Below are positions 1 through 5,647 of a stretch of DNA of 6,643 nt, piece by piece. Source of the DNA: an uncultured Clostridia bacterium (lineage in GTDB: Bacteria; Bacillota; Clostridia; TANB77; CAG-508); NCBI GenBank assembly GCA_949077355.1, contig CARUQW010000070.1, positions 1 through 6,643 of the forward strand, read 5' to 3'. The first letter of the stretch is position 1. The number at the start of each line of letters is the position of its first letter. A program made the translations under genes and the position numbers. The notes beneath the pieces were generated by a model. That model did no database searches. It was not told the origin of the DNA and saw only the letters and a list, made by a program, of their open reading frames with translations.

Positions 1-1
1 A

Positions 2-133
2 GCATACGCTATCGCCTACTTACCTCCACTCACTAAACTATCAAATCAATATTCTAAAACCTTATATTTTCAATGGTTTGCTCGTTTCGATACCTATCAA
101 ATTTTACTATTAAAAAGATTATCTAAAATTTGA
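2..133 (+). CDS. C-terminal fragment of an unidentified plus-strand protein (5' end outside window)
   Basis: An open frame runs from the left edge through 43 codons to a TGA at 131-133. It begins AYAIAYLPPLTKLSNQYSK and ends LLLKRLSKI. In DNA this AT-rich, 43 codons without a stop, with balanced residues including Trp, Pro and Arg, is moderate evidence for real coding. A hairpin with a T run lies exactly over the stop, as expected at the end of a plus-strand gene. The tail is basic and rich in Leu, Ile and aromatic residues. I do not recognise the family. A transposase or other mobile-element protein is possible because the neighbouring ZIP gene is truncated, but no motif here proves it. It is the only gene in the window read rightward and it converges on the ZIP remnant. 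Confidence 0.45.
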   Translation, partial: AYAIAYLPPLTKLSNQYSKTLYFQWFARFDTYQILLLKRLSKI

Positions 134-141
134 TATTTTTT
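95..141 (+). terminator. Intrinsic terminator over the stop of the left-edge gene
   Basis: A perfect 12-bp inverted repeat, TATCAAATTTTA at 95-106 and its complement at 124-135, encloses a 17-nt loop. Six T (136-141) follow it on the plus strand. The right arm contains the TGA stop at 131-133. The stem is almost all A-T, so it is a weak hairpin, but arm length, T run and position fit a rho-independent terminator. Confidence 0.55.
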
Positions 142-178
142 GTACAAAAAATTCTATATTTATGCAATTATTTTAAGT

Positions 179-227
179 AAAAAAAATACATACTTGACTA
201 ATTTTTTATTAATGAAGTATGTATTTT
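179..227 (-). terminator. Terminator-like hairpin downstream of the ZIP remnant
   Basis: A perfect 13-bp inverted repeat pairs 183-195 (AAAATACATACTT) with 215-227. Further partial pairing (TAAT with ATTA) shortens the 19-nt loop. On the minus strand the stem runs into eight T (186-179), the last part shared with the stem. It lies 29 bases past the TGA that ends the shifted ZIP frame, so it probably stops minus-strand transcription. It faces the plus-strand terminator at 95-141, the usual arrangement between two convergent genes. Confidence 0.6.
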
Positions 228-255
228 CAATTACTTTTGAATTCAAATCATTTTA

Positions 256-748
256 TCAAACATATTTCACTTGGTGTCTACTTTGGAATCTTCCTTCTGG
301 TATATCATGCAAACAAATAGCTAACGCTAAACTTAATCCTAATTTCATAGAAGCTTCAAATCCAGAACCGAATTGCTAATCCTTCTGGGAAATTATGGAT
401 AGCCAATCCAATTGATACAATGATACCTGTTTTTAATAAAGCATTACTGCCTTTCTTCAATTTTCCATTCATACTAAATTTTTTCTCTACTAATAAATCA
501 CAAAAAATCATGGCAATAATACCCATAACGATTCCTATCACTACACTCATAATAGAACTAATGCCCAAGGCTTCTGGTATTAAATCGAAACAGATTACTG
601 CCATCATTAATCCAGATGCAAAGGCTAATATAAAGCTTAAAAATTTATTGGATTGTTTCTTTATAATAACTCCCAGAATTCCTCCTAATGTTGTGCCAAA
701 CGTTCCAAAAAATAAACCTAAAAGGGTCGTTTTTATAATTCCTTCCAC
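256..748 (-). pseudogene. ZIP-family (ZupT/GufA-like) divalent metal transporter, frameshifted and 3'-truncated
   Basis: The frame starts at a GTG (748-746) with AAGGAGAG at 764-757, eight bases upstream. It encodes the first four ZIP membrane helices (about residues 7-28, 36-58, 66-88 and 104-125). Helix 4 carries the metal-binding motif HNFPEGLA. The original frame then ends at 356. Reading past one extra base near position 370 restores the family sequence GSGFEASMKLGLSL and helix 5 with its HDIPEG metal motif. After about position 292 homology stops; 12 unrelated residues follow before a TGA at 258-256. Bacterial ZIP proteins normally have eight helices, so helices 6-8 are missing. Family members import zinc, iron or manganese through helices 4 and 5. 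Position just after prfA matches a neighbourhood I recall from clostridia. The missing 3' part makes it non-functional even if the single-base shift is a sequencing error. Confidence 0.85.
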
Positions 749-756
749 GTATTTTT

Positions 757-764
757 CTCTCCTT
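757..764 (-). promoter_or_regulatory. Ribosome binding site fixing the GTG start of the ZIP gene
   Basis: AAGGAGAG on the minus strand lies eight bases before GTG at 748. No ATG lies nearby in frame, so the strong site supports GTG as initiator. I found no convincing sigma-A promoter between here and the prfA terminator. Confidence 0.7.
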
Positions 765-825
765 TTTCTTTTTATTTTATCTTATTTTAAATAATTGTAT
801 TTTATTCTTTCTAAAATTTTATATA

Positions 826-869
826 TTTTGTTGTACCAATAAAAATCTTTAGTTTCTTGTACAACAAAA
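826..869. repeat. 11-bp inverted repeat between prfA and the ZIP gene
   Basis: TTTTGTTGTAC (826-836) is the exact reverse complement of 859-869, separated by 22 bases. On the minus strand the 859-869 arm includes the T run of the prfA terminator. No T run follows on the minus side and no gene ends on the plus side, so it is not itself a convincing terminator. It could be a protein-binding site in the ZIP leader, a read-through RNA hairpin, or chance in low-complexity DNA. Confidence 0.45.
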
Positions 870-896
870 AGACTCTCCTAGTTATACTAAGAGAGT
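866..896 (-). terminator. Intrinsic terminator of prfA
   Basis: On the minus strand ACTCTCTTAGT (896-886) pairs with ACTAGGAGAGT (882-872). This 11-bp stem has one G-T wobble and a 3-nt loop. One base later come five T (870-866). It begins 8 bases after the prfA stop. Compact stem, short loop and T run make this the clearest rho-independent terminator in the window. Confidence 0.88.
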
Positions 897-903
897 TTTA
901 CTT

Positions 904-1965
904 TTATGATTCTTCACCTTTTAATCTTTCTGCTCTATCTGCTGCAATTAAATTATCTATCATTTCATCAATATCACCATTTAAGAAGTTTTCCATTTGA
1001 TAAATGCTCATTCCAATTCTATGGTCTGTGATTCTACCTTGTGGGTAATTATAAGTTCTTATTTTTTCACTTCTATCTCCAGAACCTACTTGTATTTTTC
1101 TGCTATTGGCAATTTCACTATCTTGTTTTTCTTTTTCTATTTCATAAAGTTTCGTTTTCAACATTTTCATAGCATTGTCTTTATTTTGAAATTGTGACCT
1201 TTCTGTTTGACATTCTACTACAATTCCTGTTGGTTCATGAATTAATCTTACAGCTGATGAAGTTTTATTAATATGTTGTCCTCCTGCTCCTGAAGCTCTA
1301 AATACTTCCATTTTTATGTCCGCTGGATTCACTTCTATTTCTACATCTTCTACAACTGGCAATACTGCAACCGTTGCAGTTGAAGTATGGATCCTTCCAC
1401 TACTTTCCGTATCTGGCACTCTTTGTACTCTATGAACTCCACTTTCAAATTTTAGTCTACTATAAACACCTTTTCCTGTAATCATGAAAGATATTTCTTT
1501 GTAACCACCTAATCCTGTTTCATTTTCATTTAGTACTTCTAATTTCCAATGTCTTTTTTCTGCATACATTGTATACATTCTAAATAGTGTTCCTGCAAAT
1601 AAAGCTGCTTCTTCTCCACCTGCTCCAGCTCTAATTTCACACATAATGTTTTTGTCATCATCTGGGTCTTGGGGAATTAACAAAATTTTTAATTCTTCTT
1701 CTATTTTTGGTAAGTTTTCCTTTGATTCATAATATTCTGCTTCTGCTAATTCTTTCATTTCTGGGTCTTGCATTAGTTCTTCTGCTTCAGTCATTGCTTG
1801 TTTTACTTTTTTATATTCTCTAAATTTTAATACAATATCTTCTATACTTGCATGTTCCTTCATTAATTTTTGCCATTCTGATTGATTTGCTATTACTTCT
1901 GGGTCTGCAATTAATTTTGTCAATTCTTCATACCTTTTTTCCACTGCTTCTAATTTCTCAAACAT
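904..1965 (-). CDS. prfA: Peptide chain release factor 1 (RF1)
   Basis: This cytoplasmic class I release factor recognises UAA and UAG in the ribosomal A site and triggers hydrolysis of peptidyl-tRNA. The 353-residue product is close to the usual ~355-360. The N-terminal helical domain (about 1-100) is followed by the acidic AGAGGEEAALFA segment (about 113-124), the anticodon-like loop P-D-T at 184-186 before ESSGRIHTSTATVAV, and the catalytic GGQ at 228-230 in GAGGQHINKT. The His after GGQ and the PxT loop indicate RF1, not RF2, which has SPF. ATG at 1965 is chosen because AAGGAG (1978-1973) is seven bases upstream. The ATG two codons earlier (1971) is only one base from that site. The stop is TAA. 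It lies 52 bases after the ATPase gene, with its own promoter, and is followed by a strong terminator. The usual prmC (RF methyltransferase) neighbour is not in the window. Confidence 0.97.
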   Translation of the reverse strand: MFEKLEAVEKRYEELTKLIADPEVIANQSEWQKLMKEHASIEDIVLKFREYKKVKQAMTEAEELMQDPEMKELAEAEYYESKENLPKIEEELKILLIPQDPDDDKNIMCEIRAGAGGEEAALFAGTLFRMYTMYAEKRHWKLEVLNENETGLGGYKEISFMITGKGVYSRLKFESGVHRVQRVPDTESSGRIHTSTATVAVLPVVEDVEIEVNPADIKMEVFRASGAGGQHINKTSSAVRLIHEPTGIVVECQTERSQFQNKDNAMKMLKTKLYEIEKEKQDSEIANSRKIQVGSGDRSEKIRTYNYPQGRITDHRIGMSIYQMENFLNGDIDEMIDNLIAADRAERLKGEES

Positions 1966-1997
1966 AATCATTCTCCTTTTTTGATTTTGCTTTTCGT

Positions 1998-2026
1998 ATT
2001 ATACTACATTTTTCCAATTAATTCAA
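1998..2026 (-). promoter_or_regulatory. Sigma-A-type promoter for prfA
   Basis: The minus strand has TTGAAT (2026-2021), a 17-base spacer and a perfect TATAAT (2003-1998). The -35 box matches four of six consensus bases. The predicted start of transcription, near 1991, lies about 13 bases before the ribosome site and 26 before the prfA ATG. The spacer contains the TAA stop of the ATPase gene, so prfA can be transcribed separately from the two genes upstream. Confidence 0.65.
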
Positions 2027-3913
2027 TAGAAGAAAGTGAAATGGCACTTCTAGTTCTTCTAAAATTTCTTTTTCTCGATTCGTACAAGTAAATATGATAA
2101 TTTGATGCTGTGTAAATCTCTTTGTAATATATTTCAAAATATTTTTTAGTCGATTCGTATCATAATAAGCAAATGCTTCATCTAAAATAATTGGCATTTT
2201 CTCTTCTGACAATTCTTCTACCATGGCAAGTCTTAAAGAAAGGTATAACTGGTCAATTGTGCCTATACTTAATCTAGATGCTGGTATATAATTTCCATTT
2301 TCTAATTCAACTACTAATCCTGTATCATCATTTAGCCTAACATGTTTGTATTCTCCCTCTGTAATTTCTGCTATTGTTTCTGATAATTTGTCTGTAAACC
2401 TAGGGGTAACTGTGTTTTTCATTTTATCATAAGAATTTTCTAAAACTGCTTTTGCCAAACTCATACTTTTTTCTAGATTTTTTAGGTTTACCATTTTTTC
2501 ATTATTGTCTACTAATTTTTCTTCCATGTTTGACAAATTTTCTAATTTTGGTTCTATGTTTTTATTGTCTAAATTCAAAGTATGTAATTGTATTTTTTCA
2601 TTGCTTAATTTATTTTCTAAATTTTGTATTTCCAATTTTATTGTTTCTAAATTTTCTGTTTTATATTTTTCCATTTTTTCTGAATCACTATTTTCAATTT
2701 TTAAATTTAAATTATTTTTTAAATTATTTATTTCTCCATTTAATTCTTTATTATTTTTTTCTAATAAATCTATTTCAAAATTCAATTGTTTTATTTCTGT
2801 ATTGATTTTTTCCACTTTATTTTTTATATTTATTTCTTTATTTTTCATTTTATTTTTAAAAAATAAAGAAAAAATTAAAACCATTGGCACTGTAAGAAGA
2901 AAAATAAAATTAAAATATTTATTTTTAATAAAAATAAATTGTAAAATATTAATTAAAATAAAAATTGAAAAAATCATTAATATTTTTTTATTTAATTTAT
3001 TTTTTTCAGAATTTATTTTTTTATTATTTTCAAAAATATTTTTATTTTCAGAATTTATTTCATTTATTTTATTTTTAATTAAATTTATTTTTTTATCATT
3101 TTCGTTTTTCAAATCTATTTTCAAATTTATTTTTTCATTTTCGATTTCTTCTGTTTCTTTTATTAATTTTATTTTTTTTAAGACTTCAATCTCTCTTTCC
3201 AAATCTTGCATTTCTTTTTCTAAATTATTTTTATGTTCTTCAATCTCGTATTTTATGTCTACGTATTTTTCTAGTTCTTCTTTGTCTCGCTTTAGCTTTT
3301 CAATTTCCTTTTGAATTATATTAATTGGCTTTTCCCTAGACCTTTCTGTTCCTATTTCATCTAATATACGTCTATTGATTCGGTCAATTGCTCTTTTAAA
3401 TGATACATTATCTTCTCCAGTTCCTACTAAATTAGCAATTTTTTGTATTAAAACATTTTGTTCTTGTTTTTCTAGTTTTACTTTTTGTTGATTCACTAAT
3501 ATAGTAGATAAAAATAACGCCTCATCAATTTTGGTTTGCTCATAAAAAAATTCATTTCCTTTGCTTTTATCAATATTAAATTCTTTCGAAATATCTTCCA
3601 TTTTTTCATTAAATATTTTAGGATTTTTCTTTTTAAAATCTCTAAATATTTCAAATTTATTTTTATTATCTAATTCATATTCTAATTTTCCTGAAAAATC
3701 CTCTCCAACCCATGGCGTGTATTTTTCAAAATCTGAAATCTCCTTTCCATTTTTATTTTTAGAAATTCCATAAAAACAATTGACAATAAAATTTAATAAG
3801 GTAGATTTCCCTGCTTCATTTTTTCCTAAAATAATGTTAATGTTATCTTTTAGGTCTATTTCTTTTTCTTTTAGTTTTCCATAAGCATTTACTTTTAATT
3901 TATTTATCTTCAA
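2018..3913 (-). CDS. yhaN: YhaN-like SMC/Rad50-type ATPase with coiled coil and membrane hairpin
   Basis: A 631-residue ABC/SMC-type ATPase, the likely partner of the nuclease encoded just upstream. The N-terminal half of the nucleotide-binding domain has Walker A GKNEAGKST at 30-38 and a probable Q-loop in LVNQQK near 142. Long coiled coils (about 195-310 and 355-490), very rich in Lys, Glu, Asn and Ile, flank two adjacent hydrophobic segments (about 311-329 and 334-352). The C-terminal half has the ABC signature region SRLSIGTIDQLYLSLR (546-561) and Walker B IILDEAFAYYD (575-585). B. subtilis YhaN has the same plan but is about 960 residues, so this is a compact form with shorter coils. The end reads FTCTNRE where relatives often have a His (H-loop); this is uncertain. 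A TTG start at 3913 is chosen over ATG at 3931. AAGGAG (3927-3922) sits inside the longer frame, eight bases before the TTG, and the product then begins MKINKLKVNAYGKL as in relatives. Role in DNA repair is inferred. Confidence 0.88.
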   Translation of the reverse strand: MKINKLKVNAYGKLKEKEIDLKDNINIILGKNEAGKSTLLNFIVNCFYGISKNKNGKEISDFEKYTPWVGEDFSGKLEYELDNKNKFEIFRDFKKKNPKIFNEKMEDISKEFNIDKSKGNEFFYEQTKIDEALFLSTILVNQQKVKLEKQEQNVLIQKIANLVGTGEDNVSFKRAIDRINRRILDEIGTERSREKPINIIQKEIEKLKRDKEELEKYVDIKYEIEEHKNNLEKEMQDLEREIEVLKKIKLIKETEEIENEKINLKIDLKNENDKKINLIKNKINEINSENKNIFENNKKINSEKNKLNKKILMIFSIFILINILQFIFIKNKYFNFIFLLTVPMVLIFSLFFKNKMKNKEINIKNKVEKINTEIKQLNFEIDLLEKNNKELNGEINNLKNNLNLKIENSDSEKMEKYKTENLETIKLEIQNLENKLSNEKIQLHTLNLDNKNIEPKLENLSNMEEKLVDNNEKMVNLKNLEKSMSLAKAVLENSYDKMKNTVTPRFTDKLSETIAEITEGEYKHVRLNDDTGLVVELENGNYIPASRLSIGTIDQLYLSLRLAMVEELSEEKMPIILDEAFAYYDTNRLKNILKYITKRFTQHQIIIFTCTNREKEILEELEVPFHFLLLN

Positions 3914-3927
3914 AAATTTTTCTCCTT
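3911..3927 (-). promoter_or_regulatory. Ribosome binding site and TTG start of the yhaN-like gene
   Basis: AAGGAG at 3927-3922 precedes TTG at 3913-3911 by eight bases. The in-frame ATG at 3931 overlaps the upstream side of this site and has no Shine-Dalgarno match before it. The preceding gene stops at 3935, 21 bases before the TTG, so the two genes are probably co-transcribed and translationally coupled. Confidence 0.7.
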
Positions 3928-3934
3928 CCATAAT

Positions 3935-5008
3935 TTATTCTAGTGCTTCTAGACCTATTTCTATTGCTTTTTCAATGATTTCTTTTTCTTCGATTGTTTC
4001 AGATTGATTTAGTTTTTCAAGCATTTCTTTGGCAAATAATCCTTTTAATGTGTTTTCATTTGCCATCTTTTTTAAATCATAGGCTATTTTAGTTTGGTCC
4101 TTTATTTTTATGATTCTTTCGTTTTCCATATATTTTAATAAGTCATATTTGTTAATTTCAAAATTTCTCTTTCCTATTAGAATAATTTTAATATATTCAT
4201 TTTTTTGTATTTCCAATTGATTTATTTTTTCAATTAGTTCTTCTTTTGATAGCAAATCCGTTACATCCATTTCTATTTCTTTGAATTCTTCTTCATCTAA
4301 TGGCACAAATTCTACTTTTAGCTCACCTTTTTTTTGAATTTCTCCCACTATCATTCCATGTTCTCCTAATTCATCAAAACCAAGTGAAACGACAGAACCT
4401 GGGTATACAATAGGAGTTGTATATTCTGGTTTATGTATATGTCCTAATGCTATATAATCAAATTTCTTTTCTTGTAACATTTTTCTTGTCATTGAATTAT
4501 ATTGTTTTTCTTCAATGGATGCTCCATCTAAAGTACCGTGAATAACTAAAAAATTCATTTTATTGGTTTCTTCTAATTGCAAGGCTTCTATGCCACAATC
4601 CGTACAATAAAAATCATCAAAACCATAACCATATATATTAATATCATTTTCTTCTATTTTTTCAATTTCATTATGAAATATCTTTACATTTTCATTCCAA
4701 TTAAATTTATTATAATAAGAATTTTTTAAATAAGGATCATGATTTCCTGGACTAATAAATATTTTTGTGTTTGGTATTTCTTTGAACAAATTATTAATGT
4801 ACTCAATCGTTGATAGTTTAACATATTTATGCTCATATAAATCACCAGAAATAAATAAATATTCAATTTGATTTTGTTTCACATATTCGATTACTTTTTT
4901 AAATACCTTTCTTTGCTCTAATCGACGTAAGTCTCCTAATATATCCTTATCGGATAGGTTAACAAATGGACTGTCAAAATGCATATCTGCTATATGTACA
5001 AATTTCAT
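3935..5008 (-). CDS. yhaO: YhaO-like metallophosphoesterase (Mre11/SbcD-type DNA nuclease)
   Basis: A 357-residue calcineurin-like phosphoesterase, predicted to be a Mn-dependent DNA exo/endonuclease working with the downstream SMC-like ATPase. All metal-binding motifs of the Mre11/SbcD family are visible in order: DMH (8-10), GDLYE (55-59), GNHD (88-91), VIHGTLDG (His157) and GHIH (189-192). The phosphoesterase fold ends about residue 240. The rest is a charged helical region, probably the ATPase-contacting and capping part. B. subtilis YhaO is about 400 residues. ATG at 5008 is chosen because AAGGAG (5020-5015) lies six bases upstream and the protein begins MKFVHIADMHFDSPF, as in the family. 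A longer frame reaches 5068, but its extra 20 residues are almost all Lys, Glu and Ser and overlap the promoter. The stop is TAA; the ATPase gene follows within 21 bases. Confidence 0.92.
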   Translation of the reverse strand: MKFVHIADMHFDSPFVNLSDKDILGDLRRLEQRKVFKKVIEYVKQNQIEYLFISGDLYEHKYVKLSTIEYINNLFKEIPNTKIFISPGNHDPYLKNSYYNKFNWNENVKIFHNEIEKIEENDINIYGYGFDDFYCTDCGIEALQLEETNKMNFLVIHGTLDGASIEEKQYNSMTRKMLQEKKFDYIALGHIHKPEYTTPIVYPGSVVSLGFDELGEHGMIVGEIQKKGELKVEFVPLDEEEFKEIEMDVTDLLSKEELIEKINQLEIQKNEYIKIILIGKRNFEINKYDLLKYMENERIIKIKDQTKIAYDLKKMANENTLKGLFAKEMLEKLNQSETIEEKEIIEKAIEIGLEALE

Positions 5009-5039
5009 TTTCTTCTCCTTTTCTTTTTTCTTAGATGTC

Positions 5040-5068
5040 ATTTTACTATATTTTTCTTTTTTTGGCAA
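5040..5068 (-). promoter_or_regulatory. Sigma-A-type promoter for the yhaO-yhaN unit
   Basis: The minus strand has TTGCCA (5068-5063), a 17-base spacer and TAAAAT (5045-5040). Each box matches five of six consensus bases. Transcription would begin near 5033, about 13 bases before the ribosome site and 25 before the ATG at 5008. It lies within the longer alternative reading frame, which argues against the upstream start at 5068. Confidence 0.6.
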
Positions 5069-5076
5069 TAGTTGTT

Positions 5077-5092
5077 GCGAAACTTTTTTCGC
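5077..5092. repeat. Small hairpin upstream of the yhaO promoter
   Basis: GCGAAA (5077-5082) pairs with TTTCGC (5087-5092) across a 4-nt loop. Four T follow on the plus strand, but no plus-strand gene ends here. On the minus strand no T run follows. It sits nine bases upstream of the -35 box and could be an operator; function is unknown. Confidence 0.3.
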
Positions 5093-5113
5093 TTTTAAAT
5101 GAACAATTACAAC

Positions 5114-5147
5114 AAAAAACTTTTTAAAGGGACCCTTTTAAGGCCCC
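5114..5147 (-). terminator. Probable terminator after the CxxC protein gene
   Basis: On the minus strand GGGGCC (5147-5142) can pair with GGTCCC (5134-5129), six pairs including one G-T, with a 7-nt loop. An alternative AT-rich pairing uses TTAAAAGG with CCTTTAA in the same place. Six T (5119-5114) follow a few bases later. It lies 27 bases after the stop at 5175 and before the yhaO promoter, where the transcription units should be separated. Confidence 0.55.
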
Positions 5148-5174
5148 TCCATCTCTTATTTAAAATTTTTTTGC

Positions 5175-5459
5175 TTAAGTAAAGTAAAAATTCATCATTC
5201 TGTCATACATATCCATATTATCAAATACTTTTTTCTGAATTACTTCTGGAATGTCGTCATCATCTAATTCTATGATACAACCACATTCTGGGCAAGTTAT
5301 TCTATAATGTAAGATATGCTTGTGAGAAAAAAACGTCTCCTTTCTAGTGGTTCGAATAAAAATATCTTTCCACGATATTTTTAGACCTGCTTCACACCGT
5401 GGACATCTAACTTTTCCTCTCCATGTTTTAGGTGTTATTCCCTGTTTTGTTACTTCCAT
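5175..5459 (-). CDS. Small protein with two CxxC pairs (zinc-ribbon-like), function unknown
   Basis: A complete 94-residue frame with a very strong ribosome site, AAGGAGGAG (5473-5465), five bases before the ATG. The protein has CPRC at 19-22 and CPECGC at 56-61, with basic residues and three His (46, 48, 51) between them. Two CxxC knuckles this far apart fit a single zinc-ribbon fold. The stretch after them is acidic (ELDDDDIPE, 64-72), and the end is helical and rich in Met, Asp and Phe. There is no signal peptide or membrane segment, so it is probably cytosolic. I do not recognise a named family. It lies between the conjugation gene and the yhaO unit with its own candidate promoter and terminator. 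It could be the last gene of the mobile region or an ordinary chromosomal gene; base composition does not decide this. A nucleic-acid-binding role is only a guess from the fold. Confidence 0.82.
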   Translation of the reverse strand: MEVTKQGITPKTWRGKVRCPRCEAGLKISWKDIFIRTTRKETFFSHKHILHYRITCPECGCIIELDDDDIPEVIQKKVFDNMDMYDRMMNFYFT

Positions 5460-5522
5460 ATTATCTCCTCCTTAAATTTTTAAGATTTCGTTGCTACTAC
5501 TTAGCCATTTAGCTATGTTTCT

Positions 5523-5551
5523 ATGATAACATAATATATTATAAAAAGCAA
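5523..5551 (-). promoter_or_regulatory. Candidate promoter of the CxxC protein gene
   Basis: The minus strand has TTGCTT (5551-5546), a 17-base spacer and TATCAT (5528-5523). The -10 box matches five of six consensus bases and the -35 box three. A perfect TATAAT also occurs within the spacer, but its best -35, TTGCAC, would lie in the hairpin with only a 15-base spacer. A promoter is expected here because the strong hairpin upstream should block read-through from the conjugation gene. Confidence 0.35.
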
Positions 5552-5552
5552 G

Positions 5553-5647
5553 AAAAATGTGCAATTGGGGACGTTTCCTTTTTCACATGAATGGTAGTAT
5601 TCTAGACACCATTCATGTGAAAAAGGAAACGTCCCCAATTGCACATT
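5553..5647 (-). terminator. Long hairpin with T run, probable terminator of the coupling-protein gene
   Basis: The 92-bp inverted repeat (5556-5647) begins within the TAA stop of the coupling-protein gene. On the minus strand it is followed directly by T residues (5557-5553, partly paired), then another T run at 5547-5543. Such a stable stem with T residues should act as an intrinsic terminator, whatever its origin. Confidence 0.6.
5556..5647. repeat. 92-bp near-perfect palindrome (40-bp arms), MITE/REP-like element
   Basis: Left arm 5556-5595 and right arm 5608-5647 are exact reverse complements over 40 bases, leaving a 12-base loop (AGTATTCTAGAC). The arms contain GGGGACGTTTCC followed by TTTTTCACATGAATGG, more GC-rich than the surrounding intergenic DNA. 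An ordinary terminator needs only 6-15 bp, so perfect pairing over 40 bp suggests a recently formed or mobile repeat. I recall dispersed hairpins with a GGGGACG-TTCC core in clostridial genomes, some linked to IS200-like (RAYT) transposases, but cannot confirm that here. No transposase is present in the window. Confidence 0.9.

Noticed and set aside
140..379. Plus-strand frame of 79 codons
   Set aside because: It runs through the terminator-like hairpin and antisense to the ZIP remnant, has no ribosome site and resembles no family.
420..794. Plus-strand frame of 124 codons
   Set aside because: Antisense to the ZIP gene, whose minus-strand product matches a known family and has a good ribosome site.
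997..1197. Plus-strand frame of 66 codons inside prfA
   Set aside because: Antisense shadow of conserved RF1 coding sequence.
2452..2805. Plus-strand frame of 117 codons rich in Phe and Leu
   Set aside because: Another antisense shadow of the ATPase coiled coil; the apparent hydrophobic segments come from AT-rich composition.
2505..3314. Long plus-strand open frame (269 codons) opposite the ATPase gene
   Set aside because: It is the antisense of a Lys/Glu/Asn-rich coiled coil, which reads as Phe/Ser/Leu/Ile repeats and rarely hits stops. It shows no domain, and the minus-strand gene is clearly real.
3561..3773. Plus-strand frame of 70 codons
   Set aside because: Antisense to the N-terminal ATPase domain; no independent support.
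5009..5068. N-terminal extension of the YhaO-like protein to an upstream ATG
   Set aside because: The 20 extra residues are Lys/Glu/Ser-rich, lack family similarity, overlap a good promoter, and the internal ATG has the properly spaced ribosome site.
5556..5647. CRISPR repeat or attachment site
   Set aside because: It is a single inverted repeat with no direct-repeat spacing, no cas genes and no integrase next to it.
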